From NCBI RefSeq assembly GCF_001276715.1, contig NZ_LIUQ01000009.1:1-32625 (forward strand): a stretch of 32,625 nt of DNA. Direction: 5' to 3'. A program made the translations under genes and the position numbers. This DNA is from Planktothricoides sp. SR001. Lineage in GTDB: Bacteria > Cyanobacteriota > Cyanobacteriia > Cyanobacteriales > Laspinemataceae. Below are positions 23,572 to 31,874 of the stretch, piece after piece. The notes below the pieces were generated by a model that was not told the origin of the DNA, ran no database searches, and saw nothing but the letters and a program-made list of their open reading frames with translations. How positions within the stretch are numbered: the first letter of the stretch is position 1; every line of letters starts with the position of its first letter.

Positions 23572-24050
23572 ACAATGATTCGTTTAACTTGTTTTTTTCC
23601 GGTGGGAGAAAGATTGCGGCTAAGTAAGTATGATTTCCCAGGATTAACCAAGAAGCGATCGCGGACTGCCTGACGTCCCAGCAGCATCCTGAAGCCCATC
23701 ACATCCCGATTAGTTAACGTCAGTTCAATCGGCCATTCAGAACCGCCAAGAACTACCAATGTGACAATCGTTAATCTTAACTCAGTATGCCCTCCAGAAT
23801 TGCGGACTTCTCGTTCCTCTAAAATTTCCGCTTCACTAATCACAGTCGTGTGGGGATTCCGCTGATAAGGATGCACTTTAAAGCGCACCTTATATTTATC
23901 TTCTGAGGAGAAAGTCTGGAGATCAAACGCATGAATCGCCGAGGATCTAGCCCCGGTATCAATTTTGGCCTTCACTGCCACAATTCCCAACTCTGGCAGA
24001 GACAGCCATTCTCGCCAACCGATCGCTGGTAAATCTTGTTTTTTTTTCAT
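23568..24050 (-). CDS. RimB-like retropepsin-type peptidase
   Basis: A 160-residue protein of the family often labelled ATP-dependent zinc protease. The motif [12 protein letters not shown] (Asp31-Thr-Gly-Ala) is the DTG(A/S) active site of retropepsin-like aspartic peptidases, preceded by [13 protein letters not shown], the usual start. [25 protein letters not shown] is the conserved C-terminal part. RimB-type proteins work with RimK by cleaving glutamate tails. The gene is directly upstream of rimK with a 4 bp overlap, which strongly supports a shared job. The peptidase would act as a dimer because only one catalytic Asp motif is present. Confidence 0.85.
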   Translation of the reverse strand: MKKKQDLPAIGWREWLSLPELGIVAVKAKIDTGARSSAIHAFDLQTFSSEDKYKVRFKVHPYQRNPHTTVISEAEILEEREVRNSGGHTELRLTIVTLVVLGGSEWPIELTLTNRDVMGFRMLLGRQAVRDRFLVNPGKSYLLSRNLSPTGKKQVKRIIV

Positions 24051-24097
24051 CTGAGATCGCTGCAGAGTAAACTCGTTACCAGATTACCGGCATTTTT

Positions 24098-24130
24098 CCC
24101 AATATTTTCCCAATATTTTCCCAATATTTT
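24098..24130. repeat. Three tandem 11 bp units CCCAATATTTT
   Basis: Perfect head-to-tail copies at 24098-24108, 24109-24119 and 24120-24130 in the gap upstream of the RimB-like gene. Confidence 0.85.
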
Positions 24131-24141
24131 TCTCAATAGTA

Positions 24142-24170
24142 TAGGGGCGAATGCTGATGCATGCCCCTAC
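24142..24170. repeat. TAGGGGC...GCCCCTA short hairpin repeat
   Basis: TAGGGGCGAATGC is followed by TGATGCATGCCCCTAC. It is a degenerate, shortened relative of the GTAGGGGCGAAGCAT family. Confidence 0.6.
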
Positions 24171-24222
24171 TAACCAACCAGCGATCGCACAACCACCATC
24201 AAACCAAGGAGGAAATCCGAGT

Positions 24223-25428
24223 TTATTCCGGTAGTTTATACTGACTCACAATTCGCTTGGCGAATTCCGGCACATGATCCGCTAATTTTTCTGGATGATT
24301 CCGTTTCACATAAAGATAATTGCGGGTAAAGTGAGAATCAATGGAAAAGCGGGCATATTCTAAACCTTTCGGGCCAATTCTTTCGATCGCCACCCCCATA
24401 AGTTTCGCTGCCCACATTGGTAAAGTCACCGCCTGATCGTAAGCGGGAATACTTTGTTGTACGGCGGGTTTGCGGTTGCCTTGGGACATCACCGGCTGAG
24501 TATCCAGTTGATCCTGCACCAAATCCAACATTTCTTGGCCGATTTGGTTGCGAACCACAATCCACTGCCAACCAAACGGTGCCCCCATATAACCCACCAC
24601 CAAATCCGCCAAGCCATTGGTATAGTCAAAGCAACTCATACAAGAAGGGGCAAAAATATCTTTCAGTTTCTTGGTGTTCAGGCCAAAAAACGGCACCAAT
24701 TCCACGGAACCATCTTCATGTTTGAAGTGAACCCGGAAATCCTGCATAAATTCATAATGAACCACTGTATCCGGTGACTTGCTGGTGGTTTCCAAGAAGG
24801 TTTGTAACCCAGCGCGGCTGACGTTATCGACGCAGGGGGTGCCTAAAACATAGAGTTTTTCTAAACCGAGTTGTTTTTCTACCGCTCGCAAGGCTTGAAT
24901 TTGACAACCTACCCCAATCACCAGTAACCGTTTCATGCCTGATTTTTCCACTTGTTCGAGCACCGATAAGTTGGGGGAAAGGGTGGGTTTATTCACTCTG
25001 GCCGCCAGCACTTCTTCTTTGGTTCTCGCTACCACGGGCATGGGTTGAAAACGGTCTTCTTTGGTGTTCTGCACGCAGACCACCCCTTCTACTAGACCGC
25101 GATCGAGCATTTCACAGGCAATGCTACTGACGATCCCAGTCCATTGGGCGCCGGGGATCGGGTCTTTTTTCTTGGCGGCCATCATCTGTTGATGCACGCC
25201 AAAGTACAGTTCATCGGGGTTATCTAAGTTGCGATCGCGCCCGTGGGCAGCCTGTTCCAATTCTGACATCTGCTGGTTCAGAAAAGCACAAGCTTCTTTG
25301 ACGTAATGGATGTAATAAGTATCACACAGCCCACATTCGCTACAAAGTTCCTTGGCGGGACGCCGCGCACCGGGTCGCAGGGCTTTCGCTTTTTTATGCT
25401 TGGGAGTTTCGGGAATAACTGAAGTCAT
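24223..25428 (-). CDS. bciB: Ferredoxin-dependent 3,8-divinyl chlorophyllide 8-vinyl reductase (F420 hydrogenase beta-subunit family)
   Basis: A 401-residue iron-sulfur flavoprotein of the coenzyme F420 hydrogenase/dehydrogenase beta-subunit family. An N-terminal cysteine group (Cys29, 32, 35 in LCSECGLCDTYY), GVGCQIQALRAVEKQLGL, GTPCVDN, and APSCMSCFDYTNGLADLVVGYMGAP provide Fe-S ligands and flavin contacts. Cyanobacterial members of this length, such as Slr1923, reduce the 8-vinyl group in chlorophyll a synthesis with ferredoxin. The related plant 7-hydroxymethyl chlorophyll a reductase is the main alternative; in a cyanobacterium the vinyl reductase is the more likely role. It stands alone on the minus strand without other chlorophyll genes. 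HIP1-type sites occur within the gene. Confidence 0.87.
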   Translation of the reverse strand: MTSVIPETPKHKKAKALRPGARRPAKELCSECGLCDTYYIHYVKEACAFLNQQMSELEQAAHGRDRNLDNPDELYFGVHQQMMAAKKKDPIPGAQWTGIVSSIACEMLDRGLVEGVVCVQNTKEDRFQPMPVVARTKEEVLAARVNKPTLSPNLSVLEQVEKSGMKRLLVIGVGCQIQALRAVEKQLGLEKLYVLGTPCVDNVSRAGLQTFLETTSKSPDTVVHYEFMQDFRVHFKHEDGSVELVPFFGLNTKKLKDIFAPSCMSCFDYTNGLADLVVGYMGAPFGWQWIVVRNQIGQEMLDLVQDQLDTQPVMSQGNRKPAVQQSIPAYDQAVTLPMWAAKLMGVAIERIGPKGLEYARFSIDSHFTRNYLYVKRNHPEKLADHVPEFAKRIVSQYKLPE

Positions 25429-25635
25429 GGAAATTTTATTTCTCTGCTCAAATCGCCTATATTCACTATCCTATCTGATTCCATCGCCTTTTTTTCATTA
25501 ACTTTTCATCAACGCTTAAAAATTCAGTCAAAAACATTTATTATTATTTATGAATAAAATTAATTATATCTCTAATTAAAATGATATTGATGAATTTTTA
25601 ATGCTATTATTAATCTGGCTATTTATACCAAAATA

Positions 25636-25687
25636 AACAATAAATATCATCTAAATATATTAATATATTTAGATGATATTTATTGTT
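25636..25687. repeat. 52 bp perfect palindrome
   Basis: Arms 25636-25661 and 25662-25687 are exact reverse complements with no loop (AACAATAAATATCATCTAAA... and its complement). It is AT-rich and lies between the 5' end of bciB and the 3' end of moeA, the latter transcribed toward it. It could serve as a terminator for moeA, a cruciform site or a remnant of a mobile end. Confidence 0.9.
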
Positions 25688-25688
25688 G

Positions 25689-25830
25689 GTTGTTAGTTGC
25701 TGATTAAATGTCAACCAACAACCAACAAACAACAATCTTGCCCTGAGCCCAGTCGAAGCCGAAGGGCAAAAACAACCAACAAACAAAGAACCCCTACCCA
25801 ACAATCAACAAACAACAATCAACAAATATT
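25689..25830. repeat. C/A-rich tract (T/G-rich on the moeA strand) with an embedded CCCTGAG...CCGAAGGG repeat
   Basis: AACCAACAAC and AACAATCAAC units fill the gap up to the moeA stop. At about 25738-25769 there is TTGCCCTGAGCCCAGTCGAA followed by GCCGAAGGGCAA, a short imperfect hairpin repeat. Confidence 0.7.
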
Positions 25831-25832
25831 CC

Positions 25833-27116
25833 TTATTTCACCCACATAACCTGAACCATTTCACCAGCAGGAATTAATTTTTTACCCACAGGCACGATCG
25901 CTAACCCATTTGTTTGAGCTAAATTGATCAGATTTCCCGAACTATGACTACCACCGGCTAATTTAAATTGATATTCAGAATCAACGGATTGGATCTGACC
26001 CCAAAGATAGGTTTCTCGCTGACCTCCAGCCCGTAAGTCTTGCTGAGTTTTGGCGAGGATAAATTCTGGTAAACAGCGATCGCGTAATCCAGAGAGTTTG
26101 CCCAGGGCTGGTTGGACAAAGCGCCAAAATGTCACTAATGCGGAAACCGGATTTCCTGGTAAGCCGAAATATAATAAGTTTCTGGATAAGTTTCTGGATA
26201 AGTTGCTGGCAGAATCTCCCAGGGTTGTGGACGGGGGAAATGTAGCGACGGTTAAAGGTTTTCCTGGTTTAATCGCCACAGATTTAATATGAATTTGACC
26301 GCCTAATTCCGTGAGGATTTGTTCTACATAGTCATAGTCACCGACAGAAACTCCGCCAGTGGAAAGGACAAAATCCGCCAGGGACAAGGCTTGGGCGATC
26401 GCCTGTTTCAGCTTGCCCGGATCGTCCGGGACAATGCCCAACGGGACAGCCTCACACCCTGCGGCGATCGCTGCTGCGGTCAAAGCATACTGATTAGAAT
26501 CCACCAATTGTCCTGGTTTCAGGGATTCTCCGGGGGCAACTAACTCGTCGCCTGTGGAGAGAATAGCCACCTTGGGACGGCGATAGACCGGGACTTGGAC
26601 ACATTGCGCCGTGGCTAAAACGGCAATATCCGGGGGGGCGATCGCAATTCCAGCGGGCAGCAGGGGGTTTCCCGCCCGATAAAAAGACCCTCCATACCGA
26701 ACAAACTCCCCGATTTCTCGTGGGGCGGCCAAAATTTCCACCGCTGTGCCTTGGCGTCGGGTTTCTTCTTGCATCACCACCGTATCCGCCCCAGGGGGCA
26801 TCATTGACCCGGTTAAAATCCGGGCAGCCAGTCCAGGCTTAATTTCTACCTGTGGCGGTTTACCAGCGGGAATTTCTTCAACCACGGTTAACAGGGTGGG
26901 AGTTTCTGGACTAGAGTTGCTCACATCTGCATAACGAACGGCATACCCATCCATTGCCGAATTATCCCAGTGGGGAAAATCTCTTGACCCCACCACCGGC
27001 GCCGCTAACACTCGTCCAGATGCCGATAACAAGTCTAAACGTTCTACGTCCTGCTGGTCATCTAACGGCTTGACCAGGTTGAAAATGATTGACTCAGCTT
27101 CTTCAACTGACAACAT
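25833..27116 (-). CDS. moeA: Molybdopterin molybdenumtransferase MoeA
   Basis: A 427-residue MoeA, which inserts molybdate into adenylylated molybdopterin in the cytoplasm. The N-terminal linker/domain carries RDFPHWDNSAMDGYAVR (45-61). The central MoCF domain has VAILSTGDELVAPGE and DFVLSTGGVSVGDYDYV, followed by KPGKPL and LYFGLPGNPVSALVTF. The C-terminal MoeA domain ends VMWVK. Just before the LPGNPVS motif there is an extra short Ser/Asn stretch (NLSRNLSRNL) encoded by a perfect 12 bp tandem duplication at 26176-26199, probably a surface-loop expansion. AAGGT lies 5 bases before the ATG. No other molybdenum genes are adjacent. Confidence 0.93.
   Translation of the reverse strand: MLSVEEAESIIFNLVKPLDDQQDVERLDLLSASGRVLAAPVVGSRDFPHWDNSAMDGYAVRYADVSNSSPETPTLLTVVEEIPAGKPPQVEIKPGLAARILTGSMMPPGADTVVMQEETRRQGTAVEILAAPREIGEFVRYGGSFYRAGNPLLPAGIAIAPPDIAVLATAQCVQVPVYRRPKVAILSTGDELVAPGESLKPGQLVDSNQYALTAAAIAAGCEAVPLGIVPDDPGKLKQAIAQALSLADFVLSTGGVSVGDYDYVEQILTELGGQIHIKSVAIKPGKPLTVATFPPSTTLGDSASNLSRNLSRNLLYFGLPGNPVSALVTFWRFVQPALGKLSGLRDRCLPEFILAKTQQDLRAGGQRETYLWGQIQSVDSEYQFKLAGGSHSSGNLINLAQTNGLAIVPVGKKLIPAGEMVQVMWVK
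26176..26199. repeat. 12 bp tandem duplication inside moeA
   Basis: AAGTTTCTGGAT is repeated exactly and followed by a third, diverged AAGTTGCTGG. It adds an NLSR unit in frame. Confidence 0.85.
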
Positions 27117-27192
27117 ATTACCTTATATTTTTTTGATACTGACCTCCTGATTATTTTAAAGTATCAGTGATTAATTGAAAAATTCATCTCAG

Positions 27193-27459
27193 CTATTCGT
27201 CTTCTTCCGACTCTTCATCACTGGGATTAGGTTTGCCAATCCCTAGATTTTTTTTCGATTGTTTTAACTCATGCCAAAGAGATTTAATTTCTTCATAAGC
27301 TTCTTGCGGACTGAGTTTGCCTCCGGTTTCTAAGTTACAAATATAGTTTACTTTCTGGGCAAATTCCTGCAAATTTGAATTAAAAACCACATTTTCCGGT
27401 TTAAAATCCCCGTAGTAACGACTCCGAGGATACAGAAAATCATCTTTGCTGTTTGGCAT
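27193..27459 (-). CDS. Small conserved cyanobacterial protein (DUF7219-like)
   Basis: An 88-residue hydrophilic protein. MPNSKDDFLYPRSRYYGDFKPENVVFNSNLQEFAQKVNYICNLETGGKLSPQEAYEEIKSLW resembles a widespread cyanobacterial small protein that I recall as DUF7219; the label is from memory. The C-terminus is acidic (SDEESEEDE) and probably disordered. AGGAGA lies 8 bases before the ATG, so translation is well supported. It lies 76 bp upstream of moeA on the same strand and may share its transcript. No catalytic motif is visible and the function is unknown. Confidence 0.75.
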   Translation of the reverse strand: MPNSKDDFLYPRSRYYGDFKPENVVFNSNLQEFAQKVNYICNLETGGKLSPQEAYEEIKSLWHELKQSKKNLGIGKPNPSDEESEEDE

Positions 27460-27904
27460 TAGGTTCTCCTCTATTTACAAATCATGTATCCGGATAAATA
27501 TTTCCTAGTTTGGCAACATTCATTTATGGTTTTATCTTGTTTTCTCCTTTTGGATCTCTCGGTAATTCAACTCACCTATCAGGATCTTTTGTCCTAAGCA
27601 TTTATGTTTTGCTTTGTTGGACGTTTTTCGGTTAAGTTAATCTAATTTTAACTTAATTTTAAAATAAAATTAATTAGTGGCGGAAAATGCCTGATGAGAA
27701 CTGGCGACTCTAGATTTAGAGTCCATTACTTCAGGAAACCACAGCCTACCAGTCCCTGGCGGTGAGTTAGTCTTATCTCATTTTCACAATCTCTCATGGT
27801 TTTGTCTGCAATTTTATTGCAAGTTGGCGATTGCATATCGGAGTGATAGAATCGCGTTAGGTTACCTTCGATGTAAGCTAGAAGCGTTGTATGGTAAGCA
27901 AAAA
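27460..27904. other. Intergenic stretch upstream of cobO
   Basis: AT-rich in the left half (near 27630-27675). A hairpin GACTCTA (27706-27712) / TAGAGTC (27717-27723) lies in the middle. A search by eye for a B12-box and the conserved core of a cobalamin riboswitch was negative. A frame open from a TTG at 27824 joins cobO but lacks family features. Confidence 0.4.
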
Positions 27905-28600
27905 ATGGAAAAAAACACCCGAATTCAAGAAACACAAGGCAACGGGGAAATAGATTCAAACATCGATTCCAACAACATCGATTCAAGCATCGATCGCGCC
28001 TTAAATGCCGAACAGTACAAGCAGAAGATGCAACGGCGTCAAGCTATCCAAGCGGAACGGCTGGCAAAAGCCATTCCAGAAAAAGGACTGATTATTGTTC
28101 ATACAGGCAATGGCAAGGGAAAAACGACCGCAGCATTGGGAATGGTGGTGCGATCGCTTGGTCATGGTTATCGAGTGGCGATTGTCCAATTTATCAAAGG
28201 TGCCTGGGAACCGGCAGAAAAAGCCGTCCTCAGTCAGTGGGAGTCTCAATTAGAATTTTATGCGATGGGGGAAGGTTTTACCTGGGATACCCAAGACCGC
28301 GATCGCGACACCCAAAAAGCCCAAGAAGCTTGGCAAAAAGCCAAAAGCTTAATTACCAACCCAGAAATTAAGCTGGTTCTCCTTGATGAAATTAATATTG
28401 CCCTCAAGCTGGGTTATTTATCTGTAGAGCAAGTCCTTGCTGGTTTAGCCCAAAAACCCGCTGATTCCCATGTCATTCTCACCGGCAGAGGCGCCCCAGC
28501 CCCTTTAATTGAACGGGCTGATTTAGTCACGGAAATGACCCTGGTTAAGCATCCGTTCCGGGAGCAAGGGGTGAAAGCGCAACCAGGAATTGAGTATTGA
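27905..28600 (+). CDS. cobO: Cob(I)yrinic acid a,c-diamide adenosyltransferase (CobO/BtuR)
   Basis: About 231 residues from the ATG at 27905; an upstream TTG (27824) would add 27 unrelated residues. The core matches CobO: KMQRRQAIQAERL, then IIVHTGNGKGKTTAALGM (P-loop GNGKGKTT at 68-75), GYRVAIVQFIKGAWEPAEK, LVLLDEINIALKLGYL and HVILTGRGAPAPLIERADLVTEM. The enzyme transfers the adenosyl group of ATP to cobalt in cobalamin synthesis or salvage. The first 30 residues have a low-complexity stretch of IDSN repeats (around 16-31) encoded by ACATCGATTC-like units, unusual for the family. No other cobalamin genes are adjacent. Confidence 0.9.
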   Translation: MEKNTRIQETQGNGEIDSNIDSNNIDSSIDRALNAEQYKQKMQRRQAIQAERLAKAIPEKGLIIVHTGNGKGKTTAALGMVVRSLGHGYRVAIVQFIKGAWEPAEKAVLSQWESQLEFYAMGEGFTWDTQDRDRDTQKAQEAWQKAKSLITNPEIKLVLLDEINIALKLGYLSVEQVLAGLAQKPADSHVILTGRGAPAPLIERADLVTEMTLVKHPFREQGVKAQPGIEY

Positions 28601-28886
28601 TAGTTGTTTGTTGATTGTTGGCAAGTTGGTTGTTGGTTGGAGAAAGGGGAACAGTTATCAGGGAACGGGGAACGGAGGAGAGAGGAGAGAGAAGAGAGAA
28701 GAAAGATGCATAGAAGAGAGAGTTTTCATAATTCACCTCTTTTCTGTTCCCTGTTCCCTGTTCCCTGTTCCCTGTTCCCTGTTTGTTGGTTGTTGGCAAG
28801 TTGTTTGTTGGCAAGTTATTTGTTGGCAAGTTATTTGAATTATCTGGCTCAAAATCACGAATAACCAATAACCAAATGTACCAAAT
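28601..28886. repeat. Repeat-filled gap between convergent genes
   Basis: It holds T/G-rich GTTGTTTGTTGATTG units after the cobO stop, a purine-only tract (about 28672-28724, GAGGAGAGAGAAGAGAG), five copies of the 7 bp unit CTGTTCC (28744-28778) and three copies of TTGTTGGCAAGTT (28790-28835). No coding sequence is credible. Confidence 0.75.
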
Positions 28887-29540
28887 TTACCAAATTTGTT
28901 CTTGATAGTTGTCCTTGCAGGTAGCTAAAAGACGCCGATCCAAGTCGCTGAGGTTGGCGATCGCCTGAAATCCTTCTAAAGAGAACTTTGTCTCGCCATT
29001 TCCCGGAGGTTGGCGATCGCTGGCTGACGCCACTGGGTAATCTTCCACAATTCCCAAAGCAAAAGTATGAGTCATGCCATCATAACTATTGACTACAGTT
29101 AAAGCTAACTGATTTCCCTGACGAGTGCCGTAAAAACAATCAAACTCGGAATGTGGCATATACAATGCACCAATAATCTTGCCCCCACGAGACTCAAACA
29201 CCATATAAGCTTGACCAATTTGATCTAATTCCGAGGATTCACCATAAAGATAAACGCCATCGGGCAAGGAATCATCGCTCTTGTCGAGCAATTTTTCTGG
29301 TTTAATCGATGCAGGATTTGATAAATGAATTGTCTGTGCGATATTTTCCGTAGTTCGATGCAGAATTGCTTCTGGAGTCACATCGACCACGTTCGACAAT
29401 GCCAGCACTTGTGTCGCGCATAATCCGACCAGCATAGTTCCCAGCAAGACACCACCCTTTAAATAGAGATTTTTGGTGACTTGGGCGAAACGGGCAAAGT
29501 CCAGCAATGGCGACGTTGAACTGATTAAATGATGCAACAT
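28887..29540 (-). CDS. Membrane-anchored cyanobacterial protein of unknown function
   Basis: 217 residues. A strong GGAGGA lies about 8 bases before the ATG. Residues 1-27 are cytoplasmic-like and a hydrophobic segment at about 28-48 (LKGGVLLGTMLVGLCATQVLAL) is a membrane anchor or late signal peptide. The rest is probably extracytoplasmic: LPDGVYLYGESSELDQIGQAYMVFESRGGKIIGALYMPHSEFDCFYG suggests a beta-rich domain, and CFYG with a late Cys (ATCKDNYQEQIW) gives a potential disulfide. The pattern is familiar from filamentous cyanobacteria, but I cannot name the family. It is convergent with cobO. Its role is unknown. Confidence 0.75.
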   Translation of the reverse strand: MLHHLISSTSPLLDFARFAQVTKNLYLKGGVLLGTMLVGLCATQVLALSNVVDVTPEAILHRTTENIAQTIHLSNPASIKPEKLLDKSDDSLPDGVYLYGESSELDQIGQAYMVFESRGGKIIGALYMPHSEFDCFYGTRQGNQLALTVVNSYDGMTHTFALGIVEDYPVASASDRQPPGNGETKFSLEGFQAIANLSDLDRRLLATCKDNYQEQIW

Positions 29541-30106
29541 CTCACTTCCTCCCCCTGAATGTTTAGACGGTGAGAATTGTTATAATAAAGTCATCAAGTA
29601 ATGGGGAAATACCCAAAAAAATTTTTCCTTATAGAATTAGTTTCACCGATATTTAGGGGGATTTCCGCATTCCTTTACATTTTGTAACATAATGATGATG
29701 TCTAGAAAAAAATACTCAGGAAAATAAGAAAACTCATCAGAAAACTCAGATGTTGGCACAAGCCAGAGTCATGGTTGGCAAACAACTAAGTTTGCTCGTC
29801 AGAAATTCGGCGATGCGATTTGACTGAAAATGAACAAGCCCTATGTAGAAGAAGATGAAAAAATTTAACCCTGGAGGCAATACTGGGCAAGTTTTATATT
29901 CAAAAGGCGATAGTCAAAAGGCGATATTCAAAAGGCAAGTGAAAAAAATAGCTAACAAAGTGATGACATTGGCAAAAAAGCAAAAATTTGAGGCAAATAA
30001 ACAAATTGAACGGAGCAGAAACTCCATGAATTATCCCCCTCAATAAACCCACTTCCACCCGATTTTCCACCGTATAACCGGCAGCTTGCCCATCTAGGTG
30101 AAAGAC
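29541..30106. other. Long intergenic stretch with one weak small frame
   Basis: The 5' side of the 28887-29540 gene is AT-rich (29600-29720). A small plus-strand frame lies at 29855-30046 (next entry). Three TCAAAAGGC units (29899-29938) form a short tandem repeat. No tRNA or known RNA motif was recognised. Confidence 0.35.
29855..30046 (+). CDS. Possible small basic protein (63 residues)
   Basis: An ATG at 29855 opens a 63-residue Lys-rich frame (KKFNPGGNTGQVLYSKGD, then KRQVKKIANKVMTLAKKQKFEANK) that would form a basic amphipathic helix. There is no clear ribosome site and part of the frame is a TCAAAAGGC repeat, so it may be chance. It does not resemble a family I know. Confidence 0.2.
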   Translation: MKKFNPGGNTGQVLYSKGDSQKAIFKRQVKKIANKVMTLAKKQKFEANKQIERSRNSMNYPPQ

Positions 30107-30134
30107 AAAAAAAGGACAGACATAATGCCTGTCC
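30107..30134 (-). terminator. Intrinsic terminator of the DUF3386 gene
   Basis: On the minus strand GGACAG (30134-30129) pairs with CTGTCC (30119-30114) across a 9-base loop, followed at once by seven T (30113-30107). It lies 56 bp past the stop of the minus-strand gene at 30190. Read on the plus strand there is no T run, so it is directional. Confidence 0.75.
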
Positions 30135-30189
30135 CATAACATCAAATTCTATCAAAAAATAGAAATGCTCGGCTCATCGGGATTTCAGC

Positions 30190-30828
30190 CTAGCCCAACA
30201 GTTGGATGTTAGAAAAGGTGAACCGATCGCGGCGATCGCTTTCCGGGTTGTGAATCAGGCGATCGCTCAGAATTTGATACTTGCCCACCTGGGTATAGTG
30301 GTCTTCAAAATTGCTCTTTTCCCCCTTTTGCTCCCCAGTTTTGGGGTCGTGATAGACAGAATCATAACAGTGGGAAAGGTAGCCCTCTGGGGTTTGGTGG
30401 CTGCTTTGGGTGTAGATCGTCACCACAACCCCGTGGATGTGGCGATGCACCATGCAGACCTCATTATTGCGGAGTTGGTAGCGATCGCCTTCCCCCTTAC
30501 CGCCGATAATAATTTCCACTGCCCCCGTTTCATCGGTTTCCCCATAGCTAAAAGTATTTTCCCCATGCACCGCTTCAAAATCGCGACGCACACGGTGGAT
30601 CGCCGTTTCCCAAAGTTGCCCATGAATCGCCTTTTGCGCCGCCTCATCAGCAACATCCATAACTTCCGCCTTCATATCCGGCCCCACCTTCACCCGGCCC
30701 TGAATCACCTGACCCTCATGCTCATAAGTGACATCAGCGGTATAGCCGGGAAAATCCGCATCCCAGGTGTAACGATTTTCATAAGCAGCACGGAAAAATT
30801 CGCGGGCAGAAACTTGAGTTGCAACCAT
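30190..30828 (-). CDS. DUF3386 family protein
   Basis: A 212-residue cytoplasmic protein of the cyanobacterial DUF3386 family: start VATQVSAREFFRAAYENRYTWDADFPGYTADVTYEHEGQ, followed by RRDFEAVHGENTFSYGETDETGAVEIIIGGKGEGDRYQLRNNEVCMVHRHIHG and a Thr/Ser-rich strand region, ending DRFTFSNIQLLG. Secondary structure should be mostly beta. GGAG 5 bases before the ATG supports the start, and an intrinsic terminator lies downstream, so it is a single-gene transcript. The function of this family is not established. Confidence 0.85.
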   Translation of the reverse strand: MVATQVSAREFFRAAYENRYTWDADFPGYTADVTYEHEGQVIQGRVKVGPDMKAEVMDVADEAAQKAIHGQLWETAIHRVRRDFEAVHGENTFSYGETDETGAVEIIIGGKGEGDRYQLRNNEVCMVHRHIHGVVVTIYTQSSHQTPEGYLSHCYDSVYHDPKTGEQKGEKSNFEDHYTQVGKYQILSDRLIHNPESDRRDRFTFSNIQLLG

Positions 30829-31199
30829 AAATACTCCAAGTGTTCCAAGTGTAACGATAAAATCTATTAACTAGAATAAGCTTTTGTGAGAAATTTTTGT
30901 AGGGTGCCTCAGACACAAGAAATGTGAACTCAAATCTAGACTTTTAAGAGAATAAGTAAAGAAAGTTTTGATTAAATTCACCGAAAATACCGCCATCTTG
31001 TGCTGGCCATCTTGTGCCGGGGAATCAAAAGCGAAACAGGCGAGAAAATTAAAAGATAAAATTTATCCTCTCATCTGCACACCCCAGACCCCCAAAACTT
31101 GTGACAGAAATGCTTGGGGATGCCAGCGCCTCCTTGAGGCAAGCCCCCCCTTATGGGAGGGTAAGTTAAGCTAAAACAAAATCAACTTAGGCACCTCAC
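30829..31199. other. Intergenic stretch with short repeats and hairpins
   Basis: It includes the doubled GCCATCTTGTGC (30992-31018), a hairpin GCCTC-CTT-GAGGC (31128-31140), a C-run/G-run fragment (31143-31161) and a 13 bp duplication CACTTAGGCACCT at the stop of the next gene. Open frames here show no protein character. Confidence 0.45.
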
Positions 31200-31757
31200 T
31201 TAGGCACCAGCGAGCACAAAATCGACCTCATTAGTGCCATCAGTTTGTCCTTGACCGGACGTAATTTGCTGACCCGTGGTCTCCACTTCCACCGCCATTG
31301 GTGTTCCTTCTAGAGAGATATTGTAATCAGTCCCATCCGCTGTATAGCCAACGCTGGCAACCATTTTCCGAGCACCATCGGTATATTTGAAAGCCAACAT
31401 TTGTTTTTTCCCTTTCTGGTTATCGTCAGCCCAAATCACCATATATTGAGTATCTTGATAATCAAAAACTTTCGGTGGACGATTGGGGACGTAACGACCG
31501 GGAGACCCAAAACTGGCATCAAGAAAACCCTGAACTGAACTCGGTTCTACATTGACATATTGAATGGTCTGTTCCGGTGGCGCTGAGAAAGAGGCCATTT
31601 TTGCGGCAACGGTTTCCTCAACAGCCGCTTCGTCTTCTAAGTTTCCTTCGGGGGTTTGTTCTTTGCCTCGGTTGCGTAAATAATCCGTGGCCAGCTTAAC
31701 ACCAATGCCGCCAACCGCAGCGACTCCGGCACCAATCAGTAAATTTTTCAGTTTCAC
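31200..31757 (-). CDS. Membrane-anchored protein of unknown function, GTG start
   Basis: 185 residues from a GTG at 31757, supported by AGGAG 8 bases upstream (31766-31770). Residues 5-20 (NLLIGAGVAAVGGIGV) form a Gly-rich hydrophobic anchor or signal, followed by an acidic linker (EGNLEDEAAVEETVAA). The main domain (about 62-150) contains IQYVNVEPSSVQGFLDASFGSPGRYVPNRPPKVFDYQDTQYMVIWADDNQKGKKQMLAFKY, with many aromatic strand segments and probably beta-rich. The tail is Gly/Thr/Gln-rich. I do not recognise the family. It is divergent from the Uma2 remnant, with a 117 bp shared upstream region. Confidence 0.7.
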   Translation of the reverse strand: MKLKNLLIGAGVAAVGGIGVKLATDYLRNRGKEQTPEGNLEDEAAVEETVAAKMASFSAPPEQTIQYVNVEPSSVQGFLDASFGSPGRYVPNRPPKVFDYQDTQYMVIWADDNQKGKKQMLAFKYTDGARKMVASVGYTADGTDYNISLEGTPMAVEVETTGQQITSGQGQTDGTNEVDFVLAGA

Positions 31758-31874
31758 TATTTGTTCTCCTGATACTGAGCAATCTCAATGGCATGATAGC
31801 AAACGACGGGTGTGACCCGATCGCGTCAGTGCTGTTCTGGTTAAAATAGTCCAGAGGTTTTGAGGAAACTTAAT

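Noticed and set aside
27700-27904. Possible cobalamin riboswitch before cobO
   Set aside because: A hairpin exists at 27706-27723, but no B12-box or conserved riboswitch core could be found by eye.
27824-27904. TTG start extending CobO by 27 residues
   Set aside because: The extension is not CobO-like and the ATG at 27905 gives normal length.
30202-30870. Plus-strand frame of over 200 residues
   Set aside because: It is antisense to the DUF3386 gene, which has a family match, ribosome site and terminator.
30968-31174. Plus-strand frame of 68 residues
   Set aside because: It covers short duplications and a C-run repeat; no ribosome site or protein pattern.
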